This document shows, piece by piece, positions 10,173-19,909 of a stretch of DNA of 64,000 bases. The notes below the pieces were generated by a model. That model saw only the letters and a program-made list of their open reading frames with translations. It did not search any database and was not told the origin of the DNA. The position numbers were made by a program, and so were the translations under genes. This DNA is from Holophagae bacterium (lineage in GTDB: Bacteria > Acidobacteriota > Holophagae > Acanthopleuribacterales > Acanthopleuribacteraceae), in contig JAUIFE010000037.1 of NCBI GenBank assembly GCA_030429565.1, positions 1 through 64,000 on the forward strand. Reading direction: 5' to 3'. How positions within the stretch are numbered: the stretch's first letter is position 1; each line of letters starts with the position of its first letter.

Positions 10173-11263
10173 GTGGCGACCTGTTGGCTTTTGTTGAAGG
10201 CAAAGTCGGCAATTTGTTGCAGTTTTTCACGTTGAACATCTTCATCCGCCGCGAGCCTTGTTAACGCGCGCATCAAATCGAGGAATTCACCGAGCCCGGG
10301 TTTGGTTTGTTGCCGCTGTTTCACACTTTGACGGATGGACCACAGCCGATCAGCGGCCAAAGCGGCAACGTCGGGGTAATAATTCTTCCGTTCCCCAAAA
10401 TGGGCGGTGGCCCGTTTTAGCAACCAGGTTTTAAAGGCTTCCGCCGTGGTTGGCACGTTGATGTTGTAAACGAAACAGCGCCGAAGAAATGCCTGCGGTA
10501 AATCCCGTTCGCGGTTGGTGGTAATGATCACCAGCGAACGTTGCTGGTCGGGGGAAACATGACCCTGGGCCAAGTAAGGAATTGAGAAACTACCGTTATC
10601 GAGAACTTCCAAAAGGCCGTTGGGGAGATCGACGTTGGCTTTGTCAATTTCGTCAATCAACAGCACCCGACCGTCGGGATGATCGGGCAAACGATTGAGC
10701 CGTTCGTTTGCGGCCTTATCCTGTGTCGCCAAGTGATTCGCAATCGGTTGGACCGATTTAACACCATTGTCACAATCCTCGAACTGTTGCTTGGCCGACA
10801 CCCAGTTAACCGCCCACCACAGTGGACCTGGCGCTAAAAATCGGGTGGGGTTTAATGAATGGGTTACCGTCGTCTCGGCAGATTGGCCAACCTCGGCTTT
10901 ACCAGCGGCCGCATAAACGGCAGCGGTAGCTCCGGCATAAGCAGCCTTGGCCGTAAGCAACTGTGCGGAACCTAAACGCGCGACGGCGTCAAAGTGCCAC
11001 TGCAAGTCGGTGCATTCACTGCGGTGGTGGATCACGGTGGGAATAAACACCCACTGTTGCGCCTGGGCGACAGCGCGCGCCAGTTGGCTTTTTCCACAGC
11101 CAGGTTCGCCCTGGATAAGCAGCGGCCGGCCGGCGGCCCATGCAGCTTGCACCGCCCAGATCGATTCCTGGTCAAACAGATGGTCGCTCTTTGGCCAAGT
11201 GCCCATGGGCTCTAGCGTCAAGGGTTTCCCGGGGTCAAGGTGATTCAGAATCGGTGGATGCAA
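10169..11263 (-). CDS. MoxR-type AAA+ ATPase
   Basis: 364 residues. The Walker A is GEPGCGKSQ (about 52-60), the Walker B VLLIDEIDKA (about 200-209), and sensor-1/arginine-finger regions are TTNRERDLPQAFLRRC. It therefore should hydrolyse ATP to remodel a partner, most likely the vWA protein encoded next. The start is TTG at 11263, chosen because GAGGAGG lies six bases upstream and the frame overlaps the end of the preceding gene by 29 bp. Its stop overlaps the GTG of the next gene. The three-gene overlap chain (scaffold, MoxR, vWA-FGE) implies fixed stoichiometry in one complex, as in known MoxR/vWA ternary systems. Confidence 0.9.
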
Positions 11264-13652
11264 CAGGCACCTCCTCGAAATGTAATTCCATTAAAAATTC
11301 GATAAGTCTCAGTGCATAGCTGCCTGGATTGGTGCGCAAGACGTGATGGTCCTGCAATGACCCGTCATCTTGGTAAATGGATAATTGGGGCAATATTTCT
11401 TTAACCAAACAAAGGGTTTGGTAATCGTAGCGACCACTCACTAAATCAAATAAAACAAAAGGAATAACCCTTTGTTCTTCCCGTAAATCTTCAAATACCT
11501 CTTGAAATTCTGCACGTACGGTTTCCATGTCTCGATCACTCATCCCTTCCTTGCACCAGGTGGGTTCCGTCTTCTCCCAGCAGGCTGAGGGATCCCGCAT
11601 CTGAAACAAACAGTGAAGTAACTCATCAACAGCGGCATACCGCTCTTGCGTTTTGGTCACGATACCCTCTGCCGTTTTAAAGAACTGGGAGGTCAGCAAA
11701 CCGTTCGAAACATGAACCAGGGCGAAGGAATTTTCAGGTTGCGTCACGGACAACTGCAAACTCACCTGATGCGCAGCGGCATGAAGCAAAGCCGCCTTAA
11801 TCCCGTAAATTTGCTTGGTTGGTGATACTTGAAAACTGTCGGGATCACAGGCTTTGTCTTCATCGTGGATTTCCAACTGATCGAGCAACTGCTGCCAATG
11901 ATCATCCAAATCGTGCAGCATCAACAGGGGCACCAGTTGCAGCCAAACCTCACGCTGATCCGGCCGTTGGGCGCCGTCTTTTTTGACTTGTTTGAAAACC
12001 TGATGGCAGAATTTAAATTGTTTTTGCAGGGGTAACGCGAGTAGGGTTCGGGTGAGTGCTCCACCTTCTGCGGTTGTGGCGAAACCCCTGTTTGGTAAGG
12101 TTTCGGCAAGCTTCGCCCTTGTTTCAGGGAAAAGATCTTTAATAGCAGCCTGGATCTGTTTTAAGTTTTCTCGGCGTCGCCTTGATTCGTTTGAAAAAAA
12201 TGAATGGGTTGTTGTTGAACAACTTGGCTGGTGGTTGATATGACACTCGCCCGGCATCTTGGCTTTTACCGCCGGGTCGGCAGGCAAAAACCCTGCGGCC
12301 TGGATTAGTTCAGCGTGTGTTGCCCATTCGTTTTGGCGCAACTTCTCAAAGTCAAGAGGCTGATAGGGATCGCCGACTTCGGTGAACGATTCTTTAATAA
12401 AACCAACCAAACCACCCTCGGCAAAGCAGGGCATGCCGGTAAATTGCCGCCAAAGCCGACCCGGAAAAGCTATAGAGTGTGCGTGACCAACCACACAGGC
12501 AACACCGGCTTCACCACAGGCAAAGGAACCCTCTATGATTTCTACTGGTTCACAGGTGCCGGGATTATCAGAGAAGGCGTAACATTTGAATGGGACACGT
12601 GCGTTTTCGCGGTTTTCTAAGGTTACCCAATGGGTTGCTTCCTCCCTGGTGAAAGGAACGTTTTCCGAAAATTGAAGCAGTAAGGCTGATGGGTTTGACG
12701 TTTGGTGCGGTTCTATGATGGGAACACAGGTCCAGTCTTTTTCGCCGCCTAATTGAAAGGCCGCTGAAAAAGATCCAGATGCACCTAACTTAGCGCAGCT
12801 GGTTGTCAGAAGGTGTTGGTCAGAGACGGCATAAGCGGTGGCCAGAATGTTGCCTTGGTTGGGCAGGCAGTCAGTCCCGGTTTGTCGGAAGATCAGAGCG
12901 AGCCGTTCGGGTACGAAACCAGACGCGGTATTCACACAGAAGCCCGATCCTGCTGAAGGTGGCACCGCGTTTCCAGCGAGTGACGCCAACAACTGGTTGG
13001 TTTCCCGCTGGTTTTGTTCTAATCCTGTTACCTTGCCCAAAATCTCGGACCGTTCACGATGGGCAAAATAATCGCGGACCCAGTCGGGTTGGCCCTGGAT
13101 GAGAATGTGGTACTGATTCCGAGCGTCTGCCTTGACCTGAACCAAGCAGGCCTTAAAGTTGGCTTCATTTGTGTCCAAAATACAGGGCCACAGAACCCTT
13201 TTGAGCTGATCTTCCAAAAGATTGTAAGCCGGATAAAATAGTTCACCTTCCTGGTTTACCTGGTAAAGCAGCTCTGCAGTGATTTCTTGACGAGTCTCTT
13301 GATTATTGGGATCGAGGTTTTCGAAAGAAAACCAGGACGCGTCGACGTGCTTATCAACAGCATTCAGAAACGCACTGTGGAGGGCCGTAGACGCAGCAGC
13401 AGCAATGCTTTCCGCAATGCAATCTTCCGATTTAATCGTTTCGACCAATTGGGTGATTGTCTTGGCACTAACAGCCATCAGTTTCGAGACCATCGACAAT
13501 GGAATGCCCACCTGAGGGGCGACGACGGAAACAACCGAACCGGTTGTGGCTGCGATATTCGCGACCGTGGCTGAGCCCTGAAAAAAGCCTTTGACACGTT
13601 CATGGGTCAATATTTTCCGAATCGAAGCCACTGGTGCACCTGCTCCACCCAA
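11235..13652 (-). CDS. Large scaffold-like protein with degenerate trypsin-like region
   Basis: 805 residues as written. The N-terminal ~230 residues include a hydrophobic, glycine/alanine-rich helical stretch. Residues about 235-420 look trypsin-like (ATAYAVSDQHLLTTSCAKL, then TGMPCFAEGGLVGFI), but the His and the GxSG serine are not where a protease needs them, so it is probably inactive. The C-terminal half is helical and unassigned. Its place, upstream of and overlapping the MoxR gene, is that of the third component (VMAP-like) of ternary conflict systems; I could not confirm the domain. The N-terminus is uncertain: the first possible start is TTG at 13652 with no Shine-Dalgarno, and the same frame stays open about 80 bp further upstream with coding-like sequence but no start, so the gene may be 5'-truncated or frameshifted. 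Confidence 0.6.
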   Translation of the reverse strand: MGGAGAPVASIRKILTHERVKGFFQGSATVANIAATTGSVVSVVAPQVGIPLSMVSKLMAVSAKTITQLVETIKSEDCIAESIAAAASTALHSAFLNAVDKHVDASWFSFENLDPNNQETRQEITAELLYQVNQEGELFYPAYNLLEDQLKRVLWPCILDTNEANFKACLVQVKADARNQYHILIQGQPDWVRDYFAHRERSEILGKVTGLEQNQRETNQLLASLAGNAVPPSAGSGFCVNTASGFVPERLALIFRQTGTDCLPNQGNILATAYAVSDQHLLTTSCAKLGASGSFSAAFQLGGEKDWTCVPIIEPHQTSNPSALLLQFSENVPFTREEATHWVTLENRENARVPFKCYAFSDNPGTCEPVEIIEGSFACGEAGVACVVGHAHSIAFPGRLWRQFTGMPCFAEGGLVGFIKESFTEVGDPYQPLDFEKLRQNEWATHAELIQAAGFLPADPAVKAKMPGECHINHQPSCSTTTHSFFSNESRRRRENLKQIQAAIKDLFPETRAKLAETLPNRGFATTAEGGALTRTLLALPLQKQFKFCHQVFKQVKKDGAQRPDQREVWLQLVPLLMLHDLDDHWQQLLDQLEIHDEDKACDPDSFQVSPTKQIYGIKAALLHAAAHQVSLQLSVTQPENSFALVHVSNGLLTSQFFKTAEGIVTKTQERYAAVDELLHCLFQMRDPSACWEKTEPTWCKEGMSDRDMETVRAEFQEVFEDLREEQRVIPFVLFDLVSGRYDYQTLCLVKEILPQLSIYQDDGSLQDHHVLRTNPGSYALRLIEFLMELHFEEVPVASTDSESP

Positions 13653-13943
13653 TGCAAAAGCTGCCCAACAGCGAACCCATGTCTGAACAAGATCCTTGTC
13701 CGCGCAGAGGGTCGCGTTGTGTTGCCTGGCATCGAAGAGTCGAGGTCAGAATCTCAGCGAAAACCGCATTTGGGTGATTTAGTTTTTTGGAAGGTCACCC
13801 ATGAATGCGTATTTCCCAGAGAAATGGGCCCATTTTTTTCGTAAAAGGTTAATTTTCCTCTGCGGCTGTTTCGAAATAGACGATTGGAACAAGTTCTGAT
13901 CGCGGTGTGATAGGTTGGCCTTACCCTATCTTGGAGGTGAGCC

Positions 13944-14474
13944 GTGGCTTTACCATTTTTCAAGTACCACCCTGATCCGGTGGCGACAGGGAGTGTCGAA
14001 GCCTGCGATGGCCGCTGTGATTGTTGCGGAGAATCAAACGGGTTTTTGTACTGCTCCAGTTTTTACTGCGCAGAGGAGATCGAACCCCAAATATGCCCGA
14101 TGTGTATTGCCGACGGGTCGGCGGCTGAAAAATGGGACGGCATGTTTAACGACGATTTCCCTTTGTCCGAGGCCGGCATCTCGGCGGCGATCATTGCGGA
14201 GGTCGGCCAACGTACGCCTGGGTTTAGCTCGTGGCAGCAAGAACGCTGGGAAACGCATTGCGGGGATGCCTGTGCCTTTTATGGCGATGCGCCTGTCGCC
14301 GAGGTTAAAGCGCTTCGCGGCGAAGCCCTCGATGATTTTTTGCGGCGAGAAGGCCTCGACAAAGCCGGTTGGTCGATGATTCAGCGTCATTATCAGCCTG
14401 GTGGCAATCCCTGTATTTTTAAGTTTGTGTGTTTGCATTGCCACATTGTGATTTACCAGATTGATGGGACTTGA
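13944..14474 (+). CDS. CbrC family (UPF0167) protein
   Basis: 176 residues beginning ALPFFKYHPDPVATGS, the typical start of CbrC proteins, followed by cysteine pairs C-D-C-C and C-P-M-C and a late CLHCH, suggesting zinc binding. The family includes E. coli CbrC, linked to colicin E2 tolerance; its biochemical role is unknown. The start is GTG at 13944 with GGAGGTGA six bases before it. It is divergently oriented from the DGR operon; the ~290 bp between should hold the promoters of both, though no clear -35/-10 pair stands out. Confidence 0.85.
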   Translation: MALPFFKYHPDPVATGSVEACDGRCDCCGESNGFLYCSSFYCAEEIEPQICPMCIADGSAAEKWDGMFNDDFPLSEAGISAAIIAEVGQRTPGFSSWQQERWETHCGDACAFYGDAPVAEVKALRGEALDDFLRREGLDKAGWSMIQRHYQPGGNPCIFKFVCLHCHIVIYQIDGT

Positions 14475-14618
14475 TGCCGGTTTGCCCTGCGCTTATATTG
14501 CTTGGGACATGTGGCCAAACGGCTCTGGTGCGTGCCGGCGTCGCTTTCGCCGGTTGGCAATCGAGCCGGCTTGGCGGCCTTCGTGATAAGCTGCCGCTCA
14601 AGTTGTTGCGCCGGCGAG

Positions 14619-15518
14619 GTGGCTTTGATCCAAGATTGGAATGATTTGCGGTACTTCATCGTGCTCGCCAAGCACTGTCGGCTTGCGCCGGCGGCGGCCG
14701 AATTGGGCGTTAGCGTTTCGACGCTGTTTCGCCGCCTCAACCGTTTCGAGGAAGACTTGGCGACGCGTTTGTTTGATCGCCATGCGGCGGGCTACCAACT
14801 CACCAGCGCGGGCGAACTGTTGCAGGCCGAGGCCGAACAAATGCACGGCTTGGTCGACCGCCTCAACCTGACACTGGCCGCGCAAGACTACCAGCCGGCG
14901 GGACGCGTTCGCGTGACCACAACGGAATCCATCGCCACCTTTCTCCTGGCACCGCTGCTCCCTGGCTTTCACCAACAGTATCCGCACATCGAAATCGAAC
15001 TGGCGGTGGATGTGCGCCTGCAAGATCTCTCGCGTTACGAGGCCGATATCGCCATCCGATCAGCACCGGCCCCACCCGAAAGCTTGATCGGCCGGCGCTG
15101 GTGCCAACCGGTTTGGCGGCTTTACGGCACGGCCGAGCTGTTAGCCCGTCACCCTGCAGTTCGAATGCTTGCCGATGTGGCTTCGCTGCCACTGATTACG
15201 CCGGTCGATGTGCTGGCCCGCAACAGCGTGGTACGCGCTTTCCTCGCCAAAATCGGCGATGGCAAACACAGCGCCTTTTACACGAACAACCTCAATCAAT
15301 GCCTTCACTTAGCGCTGCGCCATGTGGGCTTGGCCTACCTGCCGGCGTACATGGTCGCGGCTTACCCCGAGTTGGTCGCCCTCGACCTGCCCGAGCTCGA
15401 TCAACCCACGACGATTTGGCTGCTCATGCACGCGGACCTGGCGCCCTTGGTTCGCAACCGCTTGTTTGTCGATTACCTGTTTGCCCAGGGTCCACCGATG
15501 CGCGCAAAGCCGACTTAA
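14619..15518 (+). CDS. LysR family transcriptional regulator
   Basis: About 299 residues from the GTG at 14619. The N-terminal winged helix-turn-helix (LRYFIVLAKHCRLAPAAAELGVSVSTLFRRLNRFEEDLATRLFDR, shown by its ends) is typical of LysR proteins. The C-terminal ~200 residues form the effector-binding domain. The frame is open further upstream, but the family fold begins just after IQDWNDL. A TTG at 14625 is an alternative start. It lies 108 bp upstream of an SDR gene on the same strand, which it may regulate. Confidence 0.85.
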   Translation: MALIQDWNDLRYFIVLAKHCRLAPAAAELGVSVSTLFRRLNRFEEDLATRLFDRHAAGYQLTSAGELLQAEAEQMHGLVDRLNLTLAAQDYQPAGRVRVTTTESIATFLLAPLLPGFHQQYPHIEIELAVDVRLQDLSRYEADIAIRSAPAPPESLIGRRWCQPVWRLYGTAELLARHPAVRMLADVASLPLITPVDVLARNSVVRAFLAKIGDGKHSAFYTNNLNQCLHLALRHVGLAYLPAYMVAAYPELVALDLPELDQPTTIWLLMHADLAPLVRNRLFVDYLFAQGPPMRAKPT

Positions 15519-15626
15519 TCACGACCCTTTTCCATATCTGCAAAAACCTCTTGCACGATCGCCTATTCTTTTTCGTTTTTCGAAAACTTAAGATTGCGGC
15601 ATCACAACACTTCGCAGGAGGACATC

Positions 15627-16235
15627 ATGAAAATTATCGTGGTCGGTGCCAACGGCACCATTGGTCAAGCAGTCGTCAATGCCCTGGAAACACGCCATGA
15701 GGTGGTCAAGGTCGGCCGTAACCGCGGCGACTTGACGGTCGACATGACATCACCGGAATCAATCACGGCCTTTTACGAACGCGTCGGTGCCTTCGACGCC
15801 TTGGCGGTGGTCGCAGGCGAGGTCCACTTCGGTCCGCTCAACAGCTTAACCGCGGCCGACTTACAGGTGGGCCTGCAAAGCAAATTAATGGGCCAAGTCA
15901 ACCTGGTGCTGCAAGGCCTGGAGAATATTAACGACGGCGGCTCCTTCACGCTGATCAGCGGCGTGCTGGCGGACGACCCCATCGCCTACGGTACGGCGGC
16001 GACGATGACCAACGCGGCGGTTGAAGGATTTGTGCGCGGCGCGGCGGTTGAAATGCCGCGCGGGGTTCGCCTTAATGCGGTCAGCCCAACCATTGTGACG
16101 GAATCCCTGGACAGTTACGGGCCTTACTTCTTGGGTTGGGATCCGGTGCCGGCGGCGAAAGCGGCGCTGGGTTTTGTGCGCAGTATTGAGGGTCTGGCGA
16201 CGGGCCGCGTGTTCTCGATCAAAGGCGTGGTCTAA
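15627..16235 (+). CDS. Short-chain dehydrogenase/reductase (SDR)
   Basis: 202 residues. The Rossmann nucleotide-binding motif is VVGANGTIGQAV at 5-16. The family's NAG-like element appears as VVAGEVHFG. The active-site region has SGVLADDPIAYGTAATMTNAA, where the usual YxxxK is altered (Y followed by GTAA), so catalysis may be changed. The length is that of short SDRs similar to those often paired with LysR genes. The ATG at 15627 is preceded by AGGAGG. Confidence 0.85.
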   Translation: MKIIVVGANGTIGQAVVNALETRHEVVKVGRNRGDLTVDMTSPESITAFYERVGAFDALAVVAGEVHFGPLNSLTAADLQVGLQSKLMGQVNLVLQGLENINDGGSFTLISGVLADDPIAYGTAATMTNAAVEGFVRGAAVEMPRGVRLNAVSPTIVTESLDSYGPYFLGWDPVPAAKAALGFVRSIEGLATGRVFSIKGVV

Positions 16236-16250
16236 GCCCGCAACGGAAAA

Positions 16251-16288
16251 GCCCGGAAACGACGGCGTGTCGGCCGTGGTTTCCGGGC
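16251..16288. terminator. Bidirectional terminator-like hairpin
   Basis: Perfect 10-bp stem GCCCGGAAAC/GTTTCCGGGC with an 18-nt loop, between the convergent SDR and PEBP genes. The T-run is short on the plus side. Confidence 0.6.
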
Positions 16289-16299
16289 GCTTACTTTAT

Positions 16300-16920
16300 T
16301 TAGAGATTGCTGTTCAAGGTGTAGGTGCCGCTCCAAGAAGCGCGACCGAGGATGAGGCCTTCCATTTTGCTGAGGGCGTCGTGGCCGTTGAAGTTGCCTT
16401 CGAGCTCGAGGCTCTCGACGCTGAGCGCATAAATGGTGAACACGTAACGGTGAATCAGGCAGTCGTTCCACGGCGGGCAGGGACCATCGTAGCCACCGTA
16501 AAAACCTTCCATATCGGCATCGCCCTTAAACCAGCCGGTATAGTCATTAATACCGGTGATGCCGTAGGCTTTTTTGCCAGGCTCTTTACCACGCGCGGTA
16601 ACCGCACTGGAGTCTTCGCCCTCGGCGATTTCGGTGCGATCGGCGGGAATGTCGACCACGACCCAGTGGAAAAAATCAACGCGCGGCAGATCGTAGGCGA
16701 CGGTTTTGCCTTCCTGGTTGACGTTATCACCAACGCTGGGCACATCAGGATCGTGACAAATCAAGGCGAACGACTTGGTGCCGGCGGGGGCGTCACCCCA
16801 GGTGACCTTGGGGTTGCGATTGGATGAGAGGGTGACATGGGTTTTCTCATCGGGGACACAAAAGGCAAATTCGCCGGGGATCGGCTCATGATCGTTGAAC
16901 GATTCAATATGAATTTTCAT
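16300..16920 (-). CDS. YbhB/YbcL-type PEBP (Raf kinase inhibitor-like) protein
   Basis: 206 residues starting MKIHIESFNDHEPIPGEFAF. Family motifs are NPKVTWGDAPAGTKSFALICHDPDVP and the later GYDGPCPPWNDCLIHRYVFTIYAL (given by segments). The bacterial family is cytoplasmic or periplasmic with a ligand pocket of unclear substrate. The ATG at 16920 has AAAGGA seven bases upstream; a second ATG lies directly before it at 16923. No signal peptide. It is downstream of an ATP-grasp gene, separated by 180 bp. Confidence 0.9.
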   Translation of the reverse strand: MKIHIESFNDHEPIPGEFAFCVPDEKTHVTLSSNRNPKVTWGDAPAGTKSFALICHDPDVPSVGDNVNQEGKTVAYDLPRVDFFHWVVVDIPADRTEIAEGEDSSAVTARGKEPGKKAYGITGINDYTGWFKGDADMEGFYGGYDGPCPPWNDCLIHRYVFTIYALSVESLELEGNFNGHDALSKMEGLILGRASWSGTYTLNSNL

Positions 16921-17101
16921 CATGAAATCCTTTGATTGTGATTTGAGGTTACAGCGAGTATTTAAGCAAAGGCGCGCCCAAAGGGCGACCGAAAAGCGCA
17001 GGTCCAACGCCAAAGCCGACGCCGGTGCGATGCGAGCCCGACACAGGGCGATTTCGCCGACAAACAGCGCCCAGGACAAGCGGGGCCATGGAAGCTGAAC
17101 C

Positions 17102-18133
17102 CTAAGAAATCGGCATATCGGTTTTGGGTTTTTCGAAGCGCTTGAAGAGGTAGCCAACGGCATCGCTCAAGCTGAGGTAGGCCACGCCTAAACGGTGATT
17201 TGCGACGGAGATGCGGTAAATCGCGGCCCAGTGCCGGTACATGGCGCGGTAGGTTTGCCAAAAGTTCACCTTGGGATCGAAAACGTGGAGCGGCACGCTG
17301 GCGGTGCCGTTGAGCTCGAGCACTTTCAAACCGCGTCCATCGACCAAACTGCTCGGCGCGGTGGCTTTCACATCGAAGCGACCGAGAAAAAAGCCGTCAA
17401 TCGGCGCGACCAACTGATCAAAGAAAGCGGTCACTTCGGGCGTTATCAGCTCATGGGCATCCCAGAAGCGCGCGCCGTGGGCTTGCTGCGCAACATGGTC
17501 GAGCACGACAACCGCGGCGGCGGCGGGCACCCGCGCAAGCAGCGCGGCGGGCAAGCGGTCAATGGTGGCGCGGAAGCGCTGGTGGGCGGGATCGGCCAGC
17601 GACAGTTGCCGCACGCTACGGCGGCCGTCCCCAACCACGGACAACAGCGTCTTCACACTGAGCGAGGTGATTGTCCCACGGCTTTCTCCCGGCAACCGTT
17701 GATACAACACGCCGTATTCGAAAGGCGTGTCGATCCATTCTTGCAGGAGGACGGGCTCGCGGTTGGCGCGCACGGCGGCTTCGAGCTGATCGAAGTCGGT
17801 GACCCGCACGACGAGGCTGCCGCGTTCGCCCTTGTCGGGTTTCACAATCAGCGGCAACTGCAAGCCGCTTTCACGGCAAACGGATTCGAGTGTGGCGCGC
17901 GGCGTATCGGGATCGACACGGGCGGTCACGGGCAAGAAACGCGGATCGAGTCGGCGCAAAACGTGGGTTTTGGAGGGCCGGTCGCTGCCGCCGTTGTGGT
18001 GAATAATGGGATTACAAGCGCCGTAAAAAAAGGGCGAGCGCGCTTTGAGACTGAGCCAAGCGATGTAGGGCACGGTCGGCAGGTGAAAAAACCAAAACGG
18101 AAGGCGATGCCAGGTAAATAACTTCTTTAACAT
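17102..18133 (-). CDS. ATP-grasp domain enzyme
   Basis: 343 residues. The ATP-grasp fold is indicated by LPLIVKPDKGERGSLVVRV (P-loop-like lysine segment), VLLQEWIDTPFEYGVLY and a distal FFLGRFDVKA...LVDGRGLKVLELNGTAS, where the acidic and asparagine residues would hold magnesium-ATP. Such proteins join an acid to an amine or thiol. The N-terminus (FWFFHLPTVPYIAWLSLKARSP) is aromatic and could lie at the membrane. The substrate cannot be named. The ATG at 18133 was preferred to an upstream one because the conserved part begins there; the ribosome-binding site is weak. Confidence 0.8.
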   Translation of the reverse strand: MLKKLFTWHRLPFWFFHLPTVPYIAWLSLKARSPFFYGACNPIIHHNGGSDRPSKTHVLRRLDPRFLPVTARVDPDTPRATLESVCRESGLQLPLIVKPDKGERGSLVVRVTDFDQLEAAVRANREPVLLQEWIDTPFEYGVLYQRLPGESRGTITSLSVKTLLSVVGDGRRSVRQLSLADPAHQRFRATIDRLPAALLARVPAAAAVVVLDHVAQQAHGARFWDAHELITPEVTAFFDQLVAPIDGFFLGRFDVKATAPSSLVDGRGLKVLELNGTASVPLHVFDPKVNFWQTYRAMYRHWAAIYRISVANHRLGVAYLSLSDAVGYLFKRFEKPKTDMPIS

Positions 18134-18242
18134 CCGAGCTTTATTCCACTGAATGCAAGATAAGGGCGTGCGCGGCACCATCGCAGTTTACACCGTCCGC
18201 GCGGCGCCGACCAGCTTTGGTCGACACCTTGGGGCACAAAGC

Positions 18243-19352
18243 TTAGGTCTTGGTCTCCGGCGTAGGGGTTGGCGGTGCGACGGCGGCGGCTTGTTCGTCG
18301 TTGCTTTCGCCGTCTTTGGGGTCGGCGATGTGTCCGCGCAACAGGCGCCAGTCTTCGCGGGCGGCGGCCTGTAAGTCGGGTTCGAGATCGGTTTCATCGA
18401 CGATTTCGCCGGTCAACACTTCGAGCACATCCTCAAGCGTGACTACGCCGTTAACACCGCTGTACTCATCGAGCACGACGGCAAGGTGTTGACGCGAATT
18501 GCGGAAAAGGGTCAAGAGGCGGTCGGCAGGCATACCGGCCGGCACAAAACGCACGTTGGATTCGAAGTTTTCGATGGGTTCACGACCACGGCCTTGCAGA
18601 GCGGCGGCCAGCAGTTCGTTTTTAAAGACCACGCCGCTGATATCGTCGGGCACGGAGGCGGCGACCAAAATGCGGGAGTGGGGCGAGGTCAAAATCTTTT
18701 CCATGACGTCGTCAAGCACATCGCTTTTGAGCAAGTAGGTTAACTTGGTGCGGGGGGTCATGAGTTCGGCGGCGGTGCGGTCATTCATCTCAAAGACACG
18801 CTGAATCATTTCGGATTCGTCTTTTTCAATGACGCCTTCACGCTGGCCAATCTTGGCCATGAGGCGGATTTCGGCTTCGTTGGTAGACTGAACGGCGCCG
18901 CCGGGTGACAGCCAGGAAGTCAGTAACTCGAGTAAAAACATGACGGGACGCAACAGCCAGGCGAGGAACAAAACGGGGCGGGCAACCCACAGGGCAATCG
19001 GGTTGCAGTAACGCTCACCCAAGGTTTTGGGAATAATTTCAGACAGTAAGATAACCAGGAAGGTCAAAACACCGGAGACAATGCTGCGCCCCAGGTCACT
19101 CCACAGGTCAAAAGCAATGGCGGTAACAACCGAGGACCCGACGATGTTGGCAATATTATTGAGGATAACAATCGCGGCAATCGGGCGCGCCATGTTTTCT
19201 TGTACTTTGAGCAGCGCCAGCGCATTGGGGGACTTGGACTGAGCAAGTTGGCGTACTTTATTAATAGGGATCGAAAATAAGGCGGCTTCGGAACCAGAAC
19301 AAAGGGCCGATGCAATCAAAACGATCGCAATCGCCACCGAGAGCGTGATCAA
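18243..19352 (-). CDS. CNNM/DUF21 membrane protein with CBS domains (CorC/HlyC-type)
   Basis: 369 residues. The N-terminal ~140 residues form the CNNM transmembrane domain, with SGSEAALFSIPINKVRQLA and SEIIPKTLGERY diagnostic of the family. A CBS pair follows (about 200-325; MTPRTKLTYL, LAVVLDEYSGVNGVVTLEDVLEVLTGEIVDE). The C-terminal tail is Pro/Ala/Thr-rich instead of a full CorC domain. Members handle magnesium or cobalt transport. The start is TTG at 19352 with GGAGG six bases upstream. Confidence 0.9.
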   Translation of the reverse strand: MITLSVAIAIVLIASALCSGSEAALFSIPINKVRQLAQSKSPNALALLKVQENMARPIAAIVILNNIANIVGSSVVTAIAFDLWSDLGRSIVSGVLTFLVILLSEIIPKTLGERYCNPIALWVARPVLFLAWLLRPVMFLLELLTSWLSPGGAVQSTNEAEIRLMAKIGQREGVIEKDESEMIQRVFEMNDRTAAELMTPRTKLTYLLKSDVLDDVMEKILTSPHSRILVAASVPDDISGVVFKNELLAAALQGRGREPIENFESNVRFVPAGMPADRLLTLFRNSRQHLAVVLDEYSGVNGVVTLEDVLEVLTGEIVDETDLEPDLQAAAREDWRLLRGHIADPKDGESNDEQAAAVAPPTPTPETKT

Positions 19353-19909
19353 TCAATACCTCCAGAGAGAAAAAAGCCCTTGCCGATCGCAAATCAGCGT
19401 CGCTTTGTGCAAAAAAGCGCCTGCCGCACGGGGGGTTGCAACGACTTAGCTTTGCAATTTTTCGGCGCGTTGCCAAGCCAAAACTGGGCCTAGCGACGTT
19501 TTTATCACGAAAAGCAAAAAGGGCTAAAGCCAAGTGGCACAGGGCATGAGCGAGAAAAACCCAAGCAGCGCACGCCGCAACGCGACAATAACAAAGGCGC
19601 GATCACAGGGGCACACCGCCGACCAGGGCGTGGTGCGGCGCCGAATGGGGCCGGCAAAAGCGGCATGTGACGGCGCCGACGTGGCGGGGTGAATGTGGTT
19701 CCGTTACCTTGGCAAATGGGTTAAAGTAAGCCATTCCGACACGTATCGGCCGCCACGGCGGCGGCCCCTATCAGCCTAACAACCCTTCAATCCACACGGG
19801 TTTCCAACCCTTTCATCGCGACTGACAGGGACGCAGCGACCACTTCGGCGGACGCAGTCCACAACAACCGGTATCTACCGGCGCACGCTTCTACCTAAGA
19901 GGTATCGCG
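19353..19909. other. Intergenic region, no gene seen
   Basis: 557 bp between divergent genes. It must contain promoters for both neighbours, but no convincing -35/-10 pair, RNA gene or repeat is visible. Confidence 0.5.

Noticed and set aside
16300..17163. Longer version of the PEBP protein with an 80-residue extension
   Set aside because: The extension has no family support, overlaps the ATP-grasp gene's 3' end, and a good ribosome-binding site precedes the shorter start.
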